A DNA stretch of 64,000 nt from Bradyrhizobium sediminis (GCF_018736085.1 NZ_CP076134.1:558001-622000); one strand, 5' to 3'. Counted from the stretch's first letter, positions 53,487-63,529 are shown. Translations and numbers: made by a program. The notes: generated by a model from the letters alone, not told the origin.

Positions 53487-54851
53487 TGGACGGCCCCCTA
53501 CGGCATCAGTTGTGCCAGAATGAGGTTGTTGCAAATCTCAGACAAAGGAGCCGTCCGTGGAACAGATTATCCGAATTGGCATGGATACGTCGAAGCATAT
53601 TTTCCAGCTGCATGGGGTTGATGCGACCGAACGGCCGGTGTTGCGCAGGCGGCTCGGCCGGGCGCAAATGGTGGCATTTTTTACCAAGCAGCCGCCGACC
53701 GTGATCGGGATCGAGGCCTGCGGTGCGGCGCATTATTGGGCGCGCGAGCTTGGCAAGCTCGGCCACGAGGTGAAGCTGATCGCGCCGCAACACGTGAAGC
53801 CTTACGTCAGGCGGAACAAGAACGACGGGCGAGATGCCGAGGGGCTGTGTGAAGCGATGGGCCGACCGACGATGCGGTTTGTGCCAGTGAAGACGGCCGA
53901 GCAGCAGGCAGCTTTGATGCTGGCAGGTCTCCGCGAGCAGATGGTCGCCCGTCGCACCCAGCTCAGCAATATGATCCGGGGCTATGCGGCAGAGTTCGGC
54001 CTTGCGGTGGCCAAGGGCCTCGACAAGATCGAACCGCTTTTAGCTGGCATCGCGCAAGATGACAGCGTGCCGGCGCTGGCGCGCGAGTCGTTTGCGGTCC
54101 AGGGCCGCGAGTACGCGCAGTTGCAGGGAGAGTTGAAGGCAATCGAAGCCAGGCTGAGGGCCTGGCACCGCGGCAATGCCGATAGCCGGCGCTTGGCGAA
54201 GATTCCAGGAGTCGGGCCGATCGGCGCCACGGCGCTGGTGATGAAGACGCCTGATCCGCGTGCCTTCTCCTCGGGCCGGCATTTTGCGGCCTGGCTCGGA
54301 CTGACCCCGAAAGACCACTCCACTGCCGGCAAAACCCGGCTCGGCAAGATCACCCGTGCCGGCGATGAGAGGTTGCGCAGCGTGCTGGTGGCAGGAGCGA
54401 CCGCCGTGATTCAGCAGGCGAAGTACGGCCGTGGCCATCCATCGCCCTGGCTGATCGCTTTGCTCAAGCGCAAGCCGCCAAAACTCGCGGCGGTGGCGCT
54501 CGCCAACAAGATTGCCCGCATCGCCTGGAAACTGATGGTTACGGGGGATAATTACGACGGCGCGCGGATGTCTGAGGCATCGGCGTCAGCCGCCTAAGAG
54601 ATCAGCCGGTAAGTTCGTCTTATCGGCTGAGCCGGAGCTGCAAGAGGAGCAGATGGTAGGATCGATCGATCCGAGGTGCGAGACAATCCGTGGGACCCAT
54701 TGGCCCAAGACAGGTCGTGTGGTTGTTTGGAACTCGCGTCGCGGAAGCCATCTTGGCCAGCGGTCCAAGCGACCGCACCAACAGGCCGGACATATGGATG
54801 CAAGCGATCCGATCAGACCTCAAAAAACTCTTGTGGCACGGGGGCCGTCCA
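53487..54851 (+). mobile_element. IS110-family (IS1111-like) insertion sequence
   Basis: The element is delimited here by a perfect 12-bp inverted repeat, TGGACGGCCCCC at 53487-53498 and GGGGGCCGTCCA at 54840-54851, on either side of one transposase gene. Short subterminal inverted repeats with no target duplication are typical of the IS1111 branch, and the true ends may lie a few bases outside them. The right end abuts the right arm of a family A repeat, consistent with insertion into a REP-type palindrome. About 250 bp of non-coding sequence after the transposase belongs to the element, as usual for IS110 relatives. Confidence 0.75.
53557..54597 (+). CDS. IS110-family transposase
   Basis: The 346-residue protein has an N-terminal RuvC-like DEDD domain (IGMDTSKHIFQLHG with the first Asp, VIGIEACGAAHYWARELGKL with the Glu, and KNDGRDAEGLCEA with the two further Asp) and a C-terminal transposase_20 domain with IPGVGPIGATALVM, FAAWLGLTPKDHSTAGKTR and KITRAGDERLRSVLVAGATA. 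It recombines the element without flanking duplications, in a manner known to use an element-encoded bridge RNA in IS110 relatives. The start is GTG with AAAGGAG upstream; an ATG eight codons later is possible. The gene appears intact. Confidence 0.92.
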   Translation: MEQIIRIGMDTSKHIFQLHGVDATERPVLRRRLGRAQMVAFFTKQPPTVIGIEACGAAHYWARELGKLGHEVKLIAPQHVKPYVRRNKNDGRDAEGLCEAMGRPTMRFVPVKTAEQQAALMLAGLREQMVARRTQLSNMIRGYAAEFGLAVAKGLDKIEPLLAGIAQDDSVPALARESFAVQGREYAQLQGELKAIEARLRAWHRGNADSRRLAKIPGVGPIGATALVMKTPDPRAFSSGRHFAAWLGLTPKDHSTAGKTRLGKITRAGDERLRSVLVAGATAVIQQAKYGRGHPSPWLIALLKRKPPKLAAVALANKIARIAWKLMVTGDNYDGARMSEASASAA

Positions 54852-54866
54852 CATATGGGTCCCGGC

Positions 54867-55885
54867 TCAAGGCCGGGACGACGTTGATAGAACGATTTCA
54901 GCCTCTCGCCCCGTGCCCTCATTGAGGAAACACGCCACCTGGTGCTTGGTCCCGGCTTCCGCCAGTACGGGACGCTCGACCTTGCAGCGGTCCATCACGT
55001 AGCGGCAGCGGGTGTGGAAGGCGCAGCCGGAGGGCGGATTGATCGGGCTCGGCACGTCGCCGTCGATCAGCGGCTTCAGCCGCCTCGTCTTCGGATTGGC
55101 CACCGGAACCGACGACAGCAGGGCCTGGGTATAGGGATGGCGCGGGTTGGCGAACAGCTCGGCTTTTTCGGCGACTTCCACGATGCGGCCGAGATACATC
55201 ACGGCGACGCGATGGCTGATATGGGCGACCACGGCGAGGTCGTGGGCGATGAACAGATAGGAGAAGCCGTGCTTGCGCTGCAGATCGATCAAGAGATTGA
55301 TCACCTGGGCCTGGATCGAGACGTCGAGCGCCGATACCGGCTCGTCGCACACGATCAGGCTTGGTCCGAGCGACAGCGCGCGGGCGATGCAGATGCGCTG
55401 CCGCTGGCCACCGGAGAACTGGTGCGGATAGTTGTTCATCTGGTCCGGCCTTAAGCCCACCTGCTGGAACAGTTCGGCGACCCGTTCCTGCTTTTGGCGG
55501 CCCGATGCCAGCCCGTGCACGCTGAGCGGCTCGCCGACGATATCGCCCGCCGTCATGCGCGGGTTCAGCGATGCGAACGGGTCCTGGAACACGATCTGCA
55601 TCGAACGGCGGTGCGGACGCAGATCCGTCTTGCCGAGGTGGGTGACGTCGACGCCATTGAGACGGATGCTGCCGCTGGTCGGCTCGACCAGCCGCAGCAC
55701 GCTGCGCGCGACCGTCGATTTGCCGCAGCCGGATTCGCCGACCATCCCCAGTGTTTCGCCGACCCCGACCGAAAAGCTGACGCCGTCGACGGCATGCACC
55801 GTGCCGACGCGGCGGCGCAGGATGCCGCCCCGCACCGCGTAATGTTTGACGAGGTCGGTGACCTCGAGCAGGGGACGCGCGTCGG

Positions 55886-55889
<4 letters not shown>
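54867..55889 (-). CDS. peptide/nickel-type ABC transporter ATP-binding protein (DppF-like)
   Basis: The 340-residue ATPase has Walker [11 protein letters not shown]-loop [16 protein letters not shown], signature [15 protein letters not shown], Walker [13 protein letters not shown] and the OppF-type C-terminal cysteine cluster [20 protein letters not shown] with CKVERP, which binds an iron-sulfur cluster in relatives. It powers an oligopeptide or similar solute importer. The start overlaps the stop of the sister ATPase (ATGA). The last residues, STSSRP and the stop, are encoded by the family A repeat arm next to the IS110 element, so the native C-terminus may have been replaced. Confidence 0.9.
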
Positions 55890-56898
<1,009 letters not shown>

Positions 56899-56899
<1 letters not shown>

Positions 56900-57792
56900 C
56901 AGCCGCGCTGCCTCGGATCGAGAATATCGCGCAGCGCGTCGCCGAACAGATTGGTGCCGAACACCGCGAGGCTGATGGCGATGCCGGGGAAGATCACCAG
57001 CCACGGCGCGGTGCGGACATACTCCGCTGCCGATTCGGACAGCATGCGTCCCCACGACGGGTAGGGTTCGGGAATACCGAGGCCGAGAAACGACAGCGAG
57101 GCCTCGGTGAGGATGGTGGAGCCGAGCTGTGCGGTGGCCAGCACGATCAGCGGCGCCAGCGTGTTGGGCAGCACATGGCGTATCGCGATGCGCGTTTCGC
57201 TCATCCCGATCGATTTGGCGGCTTCGACGAACGGCAGCTCGCGCAGCGCCAGCGTATTGGCGCGGATCACGCGGGCGACGGTCGGGATCAGCGGGATTGC
57301 GATCGCCAGGATCACGTTGGGGAGCGACGGTCCCAGCGCCGCGGTCATGACGAGGGCGAGGACCAGGAGCGGCAGCGCCTGCAAAATGTCGGTCACCCGC
57401 TGGAACACCAGATCGACCCAGCCCGACAGATAGCCGGACACGAGCCCGACCAGCACGCCGATCGACGATCCCAGCGCCGTCGAGCCGATACCAACGGCCA
57501 GCGATATGCGCGCGCCGTGCACGATCCGGCTCCAGACGTCGCGGCCGAACGAGTCGGTTCCCAACCAATGCTGCGCACTGGGGGCCGCCAGGCGATGCGC
57601 GGAATCGACGCTGAGCGGATCGAAGCGGCAGATCAGGTCGGCCGCCGCCGCCACCCACACGAATGTCAGCATGATGAACAGGCCGATGGTGCCGAGCAGG
57701 TACCGCTGCCCGAGGAACGCCAGCCGGCGCCAGCCGTGCGTTGCATGAGCGCCGGCGCGCCTCAGTTCGCTGTCGTAGTTGATAACGGCCAA
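56899..57792 (-). CDS. ABC transporter permease (DppC-like)
   Basis: The 297-residue inner-membrane permease has the OppC-type N-terminal helix ([20 protein letters not shown]), the [20 protein letters not shown] motif, and the EAA coupling loop [20 protein letters not shown] with [10 protein letters not shown]. It ends [20 protein letters not shown] then [20 protein letters not shown]. The start is a TTG (57790-57792) with GGAGA seven bases upstream; no ATG in a suitable place was found. It pairs with the DppB-like permease. Confidence 0.88.
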
Positions 57793-57818
57793 ACGGTGTC
57801 TCCAAATCTTCCTGAAAG

Positions 57819-58766
57819 TCAGTCCGTATACCGGATACGTGGATCGATCGCTGCGTAGAGCATGTCGACGGTGAAGTTGGCGACCACGACCACGACCGCG
57901 ATCAGCATCACGAGATTTTGCACGATCGGATAGTCGCGCCAGCGCAGCGCCTCGACCAGGAAGCGGGCGACGCCGGGAATATTGAACACCGTTTCGGTGA
58001 CGATCAATCCGCCGATCAGGAACGCCGCCTCGATGCCGATCACGGTGATGACAGGAAGGATGGCATTCTTGAGCGCGTGATGATAGTTCACCGCCGTTTC
58101 GGAAGCGCCCTTGGCGCGCGCGGTGCGGATGTAATCCTGCCGCAGGATTTCGAGCATCGAGGAGCGGGTAATTCGCATGGTCAGCGCGGCGCTGCGAAAG
58201 CCGACCGCCATCGCCGGCACGCAATAGATCGCGAAGGCCTCGGTCCATGTTGCCGGGTTCGGGTTGAAGATCGGCATCGATCCGAACAGCGAGACCGACG
58301 CCATCAGGATCAGCAGGCCGAGCCAGAACGACGGCAGCGACAGGCCGCTCAGGCTGACGACGCGCAGGGCATAATCGAGCCGCGTGCCCTGATGGACCGC
58401 GCTGATGACGCCGAGGGGAATGCCGATCGAGGCGGAGAACAACAGCGCGAGGCCGGCCAGCCGCGCGGTGATCGGAATCCGCGGCAGGATCTCCTGCAGC
58501 GCGGGCTTCTCGGAAACGTAGGAATAGCCGAGGTCGCCATGCAGAAGCCCGCCGATCCACTGCATATACTGCACCGCAATCGGCTGGCTGAGGCCGAGCT
58601 CTTTTTCCAGGTTGGCCTTGTCGGCCTGGTCGACGAAACCCGCGGCGTCAAACAGGATGTCGACGATATTGCCCGGCACGACGCGCAGCAGCACGAAGAT
58701 GATGACCGAGATCCCGAACAGGGTCACGAGCATCAAGGCGAGGCGCCGCACGATATAAGCAAACAA
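57819..58766 (-). CDS. ABC transporter permease (DppB-like)
   Basis: The 315-residue permease begins FAYIVRRLALMLVTLFGISV, the typical DppB/OppB N-terminal helix. It continues with the VVPGN motif, LGLSQPIAVQYMQWIGGLLH with GDLGYSY, SLPSFWLGLLILM, and the coupling loop YIRTARAKGASETAVNYHHA with LKNAILPVITVIG. It ends with AAIDPRIRYTD. The start is TTG at 58764-58766, following GGGAGCAGCCAGG. Together with the DppC-like protein it forms the membrane channel of the importer. Confidence 0.88.
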   Translation of the reverse strand: MFAYIVRRLALMLVTLFGISVIIFVLLRVVPGNIVDILFDAAGFVDQADKANLEKELGLSQPIAVQYMQWIGGLLHGDLGYSYVSEKPALQEILPRIPITARLAGLALLFSASIGIPLGVISAVHQGTRLDYALRVVSLSGLSLPSFWLGLLILMASVSLFGSMPIFNPNPATWTEAFAIYCVPAMAVGFRSAALTMRITRSSMLEILRQDYIRTARAKGASETAVNYHHALKNAILPVITVIGIEAAFLIGGLIVTETVFNIPGVARFLVEALRWRDYPIVQNLVMLIAVVVVVANFTVDMLYAAIDPRIRYTD

Positions 58767-58826
58767 CCTGGCTGCTCCCGTTAACGCGGATGAGTGGCTG
58801 GCAGATTCTTCCGCTGACGGCGGATG

Positions 58827-60422
58827 CTACTTGTCCATCCACACATCCTCGTAGCGGTAGCCATTGTAGGAGCTGTTCACCATGATGGTGATGCCCTTGA
58901 CGTAGGGCTGCCAGCACGAACCGGCGCGGCTGTGGTAGATAATGGGACGGGCGACGTCCTCCTGAAGCTTCTTGTCGATTTCCCAGACCAGTTTCTTGCG
59001 CTTGGCGGCGTCGGCCTCCTGGGATTGCTGGTCGATCAGCTTCTCGATGTCCTTGTTGCAATAGTTGGTGTAGTTGCGCTCCGAACCGCAGGAATAGTTC
59101 TCGTAGAACGACTGGTCGGGATCGTCGACGGCATTGCCGGTCAGGTTGAGGCCGAGCGAATAATCCTTGCGCGCGACTTTCGAGAACCAGTTGGCGGTCT
59201 CGACCACGTCAAGCTCGCCATCGATATAGATGCCTTTGAGCTGATCGATCAGGATGACGGCGGGATCGCGGTAAATCGGAATGTTGCGGGTCGCGATCTT
59301 GACCGCGAGGCGCTTCTCCGGTCCATAGCCCGCTTTCTCCATCAGCTTGCGCGCCGTTTCCCGGTTGGCGTTGATATCGGGGCCGTAACCCGGAATCGAT
59401 TCCAGCATTTCCTTCGGCATGGCCCACAACCCGCCCGGCGCGGGAAGCATGGTGCCGCCGATATCGGCCTGACCCTGGAACATGATCGAAATGAACGCCT
59501 TGCGATCGAGCGCCAATGCCATCGCGCGGCGAATGTCCAGATTGTCAAAGGGCGGCGAGGACGAGTTGACGATGATATTGGTGCTGACGTTGACCGGCTC
59601 GACCACGCATACCGCGTTCGGCGCCTGCGTCTTGACGTCCTTGAGAAGCGGAATCGATACCTCGGTCGGGAACGTCATATCGAACTTCCCGGCAATGAAG
59701 GCGAGAATGGCGGTCGAACGGTTGGTGATGATGGTGTACTCGATGCCGTCGAGATGAGGCAGGCCCTTCTTCCAGTAATCCGGATTGCGGGTGATCTTGA
59801 TCGATTCGTTGGCCTTGAACTCGACGAACTTGAATGGACCGGTGCCGATCGGCTTGGTGCGCATGTCGCCGGGCGAAACATGGCAGGGATAAACCGGCGT
59901 ATAGCCCGAGGCCAGCAGCGCCAGCAGCGCCGGTTGCGGCCGCTTCAGGTTGAACGCGACCTCGAAGTCGCCGTTCGGCGTGATGTCGGCAACCTGATTA
60001 TACCAGGATTTGCGCGGGTTCTTGCGGAACTTCTGCTCGGACTTGCCCATCAGCATGTCGAATGTGCATTTGACGTCGGCGGACGTGAAAGGCTTGCCGT
60101 CGTGCCATTTGACGCCCTGCCTGAGCTTGAAATTGAGGGTCTTGCCGCCGTTGGCCCAGGCCCAGCTCTCCGCAAGATCAGGGACGATCGACTCCAGGCT
60201 GTTCTGCTTCACGTCCTGCTTGTACATGACGAGATTGTTGAAGACCGCCATGAAGGGACCGTTGACCGAGAAGGTCGCCTCCTCGTGGATCGAGGCGCTG
60301 GCCGGACTGTCGCGGTGATAGACCTTCAGGATACCGCCCTGCTTCGGCTCGCCGGCGAGCGCAAAACCAGAGACAGTCAGCAACGACGCCACGACGGCAG
60401 CAAGCGCACGGACGCTCCGCAT
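58827..60422 (-). CDS. ABC transporter substrate-binding protein (family 5, DppA/OppA-like)
   Basis: The 531-residue periplasmic protein starts with a signal peptide (MRSVRALAAVVASLLTVSGF...ALAG). It shows the family 5 pattern: KQGGILKVYHRDSPASA, VPDLAESWAWANGGKTLNFK, LRQGVKWHDGKPFTSADVKC, KPIGTGPFKFVEFKANESIK, PFDNLDIRRAMALALDRKAF and a C-terminal HSRAGSCWQPYVKGI. It captures peptides or other solutes. The start at 60420-60422 follows GGAGGGG. It is the first gene of the importer operon; an insertion sequence ends about 90 bp upstream. Confidence 0.9.
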   Translation of the reverse strand: MRSVRALAAVVASLLTVSGFALAGEPKQGGILKVYHRDSPASASIHEEATFSVNGPFMAVFNNLVMYKQDVKQNSLESIVPDLAESWAWANGGKTLNFKLRQGVKWHDGKPFTSADVKCTFDMLMGKSEQKFRKNPRKSWYNQVADITPNGDFEVAFNLKRPQPALLALLASGYTPVYPCHVSPGDMRTKPIGTGPFKFVEFKANESIKITRNPDYWKKGLPHLDGIEYTIITNRSTAILAFIAGKFDMTFPTEVSIPLLKDVKTQAPNAVCVVEPVNVSTNIIVNSSSPPFDNLDIRRAMALALDRKAFISIMFQGQADIGGTMLPAPGGLWAMPKEMLESIPGYGPDINANRETARKLMEKAGYGPEKRLAVKIATRNIPIYRDPAVILIDQLKGIYIDGELDVVETANWFSKVARKDYSLGLNLTGNAVDDPDQSFYENYSCGSERNYTNYCNKDIEKLIDQQSQEADAAKRKKLVWEIDKKLQEDVARPIIYHSRAGSCWQPYVKGITIMVNSSYNGYRYEDVWMDK

Positions 60423-60496
60423 GTTCCCCTCCCTCATATTTCAGCCTCATCGGGCCGATTGCGCAGGAGGTTACCCATGACGATGCGTCCACGCAA

Positions 60497-60513
60497 CCGG
60501 CAAGGCCGGGGTG
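60497..60513. repeat. 17-bp target-site duplication, left copy
   Basis: CCGGCAAGGCCGGGGTG directly precedes the left end of the insertion sequence and is repeated exactly at 62052-62068 after its right end. Exact flanking copies mark the insertion boundaries. Confidence 0.92.
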
Positions 60514-62051
60514 TGTCAGTAGCTCGTGATCTGTCGCCTGTTTGTAGCTCGTGAAGTGTCGTGTTTTTGGTGCCCCGGAACAAAGGGGGCACGATGGGCA
60601 CGGCATCCATTCACGAGGGTGTACGACGGATGCGGTTTTCGAGTTTGCTGGATCGGACTGAGGCGAAGGAGCTGACGCAGGAGGCGGCGTCTGAGCTTCT
60701 GGGGATCAACGTGCGGACGTTCCAACGTTGGGCGGAACGCTTTGAGGCGGAGGGCGATGACGGGCTGGTCGACCGGCGCATGGGCCGGCGATCACCGAGG
60801 CGTGCGCCGGAGGAAGAGCTGGAGCGGATGCTGGGGCTGTTCCGGGACAAGTACGCCGATTTCACGGTGAAGCACTTCCACGAGCAGCTGCAAAAGCGAC
60901 ATGGCTATGTGCTGGGCTACACGGTGACGAAGCTGGCCTTGCATGCTGCGGGCTTGGTGCAGAAGGCGCCGAAGCGTTCGGCGCACCGCAAGAAGCGTCC
61001 GCGCCGGCCGCTTCGGGGCATGCTGCTTCACCAGGACGGGTCGCGCCACGTCTGGATCGAAGGTCTGCCGGCGATGGACCTGATCGTCACGATGGACGAT
61101 GCGACGAGCGAGATCTACTCGATGCTGCTGGTCGAGGAAGAAGGGACGGCGTCGACGTTCCGGGCCTTGGGCGAGGTGATTGGCGAGCGTGGTCTGTTCT
61201 GCGCGCTCTACACCGATCGCGGCAGCCATTACTTCTACACCCCGAAGGCCGGCGCGAAGGTCTCGAAGACGCAACAAACCCAGGTGGGACGGGCTTTATC
61301 GCATCTTGGGATCGAGCATATCGCGGCCTATTCGCCGCAGGCGCGCGGGCGTTCAGAGCGGGTGTTCGGCACGCTGCAGGGCCGGCTGCCGAAGGATCTG
61401 CGGCTCGCCGGGATCAGGACGGTCGAGGCCGCCAATGCGTGGTTGAAGGCGCATTACATCGCCGAGCATAATGCGGCGTTTGCGATCGTGGCCGAACAGC
61501 AAGGCACGGCGTTCGTAGCCGACCGGCACGAGGCCTGGCGCGAAGCGCTGTGCGTGATCGAAGAGCGAACCGTCGCCAACGACAACACGATCGCATGGAG
61601 CGGCCGGCGGCTGCAGTTGCCGGAGAGCCGGCTCAGGCCCCACTTCGTCAAGGCCGTGGTGCGGGTTCACGGGTATCCCGATGGCACCGTGGGCGTGTTC
61701 CTTGGCCCGCACCGATTGGCGAGGTTTGCCGCCGATGGACAGCAGATCAGCCCCGACGCGCCTCAGCCTGGCAGCGTGCTCGGAGCCGTCAAGGACAAGC
61801 CCTTACGGGCGCGCAAGTGCGCGTCCTTGACCGCTCCTGCGCGCGCCGCCGTCGAGATAGCGCGGGTCGGGGCGGAGAAACGGGCTTCAAGTCAAACAAA
61901 GAAACCAACCCGAGGGGCTAACCTGCCACCAATATCCATGGCATGACCAAACCGGCGGAACCGTCCACGCCTTCCGGCTCCTCCGAAACTCAATAACGAA
62001 GGCGACAGATCACGAGCTACAAAAATACGACAACTTCACCCGCTACGGACA
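60514..62051 (+). mobile_element. 1,538-bp insertion sequence with long target duplication (ISNCY/IS1202-like)
   Basis: The element starts TGTCAGTAGC and ends GCTACGGACA, a terminal inverted repeat with one mismatch. Each end holds two tandem motif units: GTAGCTCGTGATCTGTCGCC (60519-60538) and GTAGCTCGTGAAGTGTCGT (60544-60562) on the left, and the exact inverse of the first at 62001-62020 plus a degenerate unit on the right. These are likely transposase binding sites. The 17-bp duplication is unusually long, as known for the IS1202-related group often filed under ISNCY. It carries one transposase gene and is probably complete. Confidence 0.88.
60594..61946 (+). CDS. DDE transposase, ISNCY/IS1202-like
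   Basis: The 450-residue protein has an N-terminal helix-turn-helix (LTQEAASELLGINVRTFQRW AERF) that binds the ends. A DDE/rve catalytic domain follows with GMLLHQDGSRHVWIEG (first Asp), LYTDRGSHYFYTPK (second Asp) and YSPQARGRSERVFGTLQGRL (Glu). The tail is basic. The start at 60594 follows AAAGGGGG. The reading frame is complete, so the element may still be active. Family naming is by recall and should be checked against an IS database. Confidence 0.88.
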   Translation: MGTASIHEGVRRMRFSSLLDRTEAKELTQEAASELLGINVRTFQRWAERFEAEGDDGLVDRRMGRRSPRRAPEEELERMLGLFRDKYADFTVKHFHEQLQKRHGYVLGYTVTKLALHAAGLVQKAPKRSAHRKKRPRRPLRGMLLHQDGSRHVWIEGLPAMDLIVTMDDATSEIYSMLLVEEEGTASTFRALGEVIGERGLFCALYTDRGSHYFYTPKAGAKVSKTQQTQVGRALSHLGIEHIAAYSPQARGRSERVFGTLQGRLPKDLRLAGIRTVEAANAWLKAHYIAEHNAAFAIVAEQQGTAFVADRHEAWREALCVIEERTVANDNTIAWSGRRLQLPESRLRPHFVKAVVRVHGYPDGTVGVFLGPHRLARFAADGQQISPDAPQPGSVLGAVKDKPLRARKCASLTAPARAAVEIARVGAEKRASSQTKKPTRGANLPPISMA

Positions 62052-62068
62052 CCGGCAAGGCCGGGGTG
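62052..62068. repeat. 17-bp target-site duplication, right copy
   Basis: Exact second copy of CCGGCAAGGCCGGGGTG immediately after the right end of the insertion sequence. The sequence GGCAAGGCC within it is itself short-palindromic, which may be part of target choice. Confidence 0.92.
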
Positions 62069-62257
62069 GGCATCGATCCTTCGGACTAAATGCAATTCCG
62101 CGTGGCGGCTAATTCGATGGCGGGGCCATTTTGGTGCAGCGCGCAAGCGGGTTTGACCTGCTGGAACCGGTCAAACCTCCAGTTTGTCGCCGCCCTTCAG
62201 GTCGAGAATTTCGTGGCCTTCGTCCGAGGTCGCCACCTGTAATCCAAGCCAATCTCT
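62069..62257. other. intergenic remnant region between IS and HD-GYP gene
   Basis: No complete gene is seen. The minus strand has a short open stretch ending LQVATSDEGHEILDLKGGDK LEV-stop (about 62175-62245), which looks like the C-terminus of a protein but has an in-frame stop a few codons upstream. It may be a gene fragment. The rest shows no repeat or RNA element. Confidence 0.35.
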
Positions 62258-63307
62258 TCAGCGGTTCAGCGCTACGTCCCTGAATGCGGCTACGAGCGGC
62301 CTCTCCAGCTTTCCTTCCATGCTGCGAAGGATTTCATAGGCCTGTTCCCGGGGCATGGTCGGCTTGTAGTTGCGGTGTTCGATCAATGCCGCAAAGATAT
62401 CGGAAATGGTCAGTATCCGAACGATGTCGGATATGCTGCCGCTACAAAGCGCGTCGGGATAACCACTTCCATCGAGATATTCGTGGTGATGCCGCACTGC
62501 ATCAAGGATCTCCGGGGAAATGCCGGCATTCCCCTTCAGCACGTCGTATCCAGCTGCGGGATGGGTTTCGATCAGCGCGCGCTCCTGGTCGTCGAGGCGC
62601 CCAGGCTTGTCCAGGACCGCGAGCGGAATTTTGGCCTTGCCAATGTCATGAAACATCGCGGCCGAATACAGCCGCTCGAGGTCCGCTTTCGGCACACCCA
62701 GGCTCAGTCCGAAATCGACAGCTATGCCCGTAACCAGAAGGCAGTGTTGATAGGTGCCCTCGTGGTGACGGCGAACCGTCTCGAGCCAGCTGGACAGCCC
62801 ATCCTCAGCGATGCTGTCGGCAATCTTGCCGGCGGCACCTTTCGCGCCCCTGATATCGATGGCCTTGCCGCTCAACACTGCCGAGAACATCGAGGACAGG
62901 GCGGTCGCACCAGCCGTCGCGGCTTCGCAGGCGCCCGGCAAAGCCTCGGTAGAGATCGTCCGGGAAGGATTGGTATCGACCAGTGCGGCCAGCAAGCTCG
63001 CCTGATTGACGGGATTGACAAGTACGCGCGTCGCCCCAAGCGCATAGGCCTGAACGGAAAACAGGCGCGCCTTCTGATCAATGACGAAAATGCGCCTGCG
63101 CACGTGACTTGATTTTCCAAACATCTCCTTAAGTGCCGCAATATTGTCAACGGCCCGCAGGTCCGCCGTGACGACGACGGCATCGGATTCGTTGCGTCGA
63201 GTGCTAGCGTCGTTCAGCAACTCGGTTGTTACGGCGTAATGCTGCTCCAGCATGGCGCGGAGGCCCGTAAGCTTGCTAACGGTATCTGCGACAACATGAA
63301 CGGGCAT
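62258..63307 (-). CDS. HD-GYP domain protein, probable c-di-GMP phosphodiesterase
   Basis: The 349-residue protein has an N-terminal receiver-like region (VHVVADTVSKLTGLRAMLEQ...RIFVIDQKARLFSVQAYALG) without a clear phospho-acceptor pattern. The C-terminal HD-GYP domain shows HHEGTYQHCLLVTGIAVDFG, the metal-binding FHDIGKAKIP, THPAAGYDVL and HHEYLDGSGYPDAL with the GYP signature. It should hydrolyse c-di-GMP. It is the third gene after a PilZ receptor gene and a 55-residue gene on the same strand, with a 53-bp gap, so the set is likely one signalling operon. Confidence 0.88.
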   Translation of the reverse strand: MPVHVVADTVSKLTGLRAMLEQHYAVTTELLNDASTRRNESDAVVVTADLRAVDNIAALKEMFGKSSHVRRRIFVIDQKARLFSVQAYALGATRVLVNPVNQASLLAALVDTNPSRTISTEALPGACEAATAGATALSSMFSAVLSGKAIDIRGAKGAAGKIADSIAEDGLSSWLETVRRHHEGTYQHCLLVTGIAVDFGLSLGVPKADLERLYSAAMFHDIGKAKIPLAVLDKPGRLDDQERALIETHPAAGYDVLKGNAGISPEILDAVRHHHEYLDGSGYPDALCSGSISDIVRILTISDIFAALIEHRNYKPTMPREQAYEILRSMEGKLERPLVAAFRDVALNR

Positions 63308-63360
63308 GGACGTCAGGTCTCACTTCTGTCTGTCGTCATCCAAAGTGATGATGATTGCAG

Positions 63361-63528
63361 TCATCGTGTAAGAAAGCGTTCGAGTTCGGTGCATATCTGG
63401 TGGGCCAGATCCTCCGTGATTTCGAATCGTATTTCTTCATCGGCGGTATTGATCTGCACGATGCCGGAAAGCGGTTCGGTCGATTTGGTCAAGACAAGGA
63501 TTTCGGTTATCTTGTGTGGGTCGCTCAT
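63361..63528 (-). CDS. small hypothetical protein (55 aa) in c-di-GMP operon
   Basis: The ATG at 63526-63528 lies one base after the PilZ gene stop (TGAGATG), so translation is coupled. The 55-residue acidic product begins MSDPHKITEILVLTKSTEPL and continues SGIVQINTADEEIRFEITED LAHQICTELERFLTR. Two to three beta strands followed by one amphipathic helix are predicted by eye. It has no membrane segment. Function is unknown; its place between PilZ and HD-GYP genes suggests a c-di-GMP-linked role. Confidence 0.65.
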   Translation of the reverse strand: MSDPHKITEILVLTKSTEPLSGIVQINTADEEIRFEITEDLAHQICTELERFLTR

Positions 63529-63529
63529 C

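Noticed and set aside
58824..60554. A 576-codon plus-strand open frame opposite the substrate-binding protein
   Set aside because: It is antisense to a well-supported family 5 binding protein and has no ribosome site or conserved motif.
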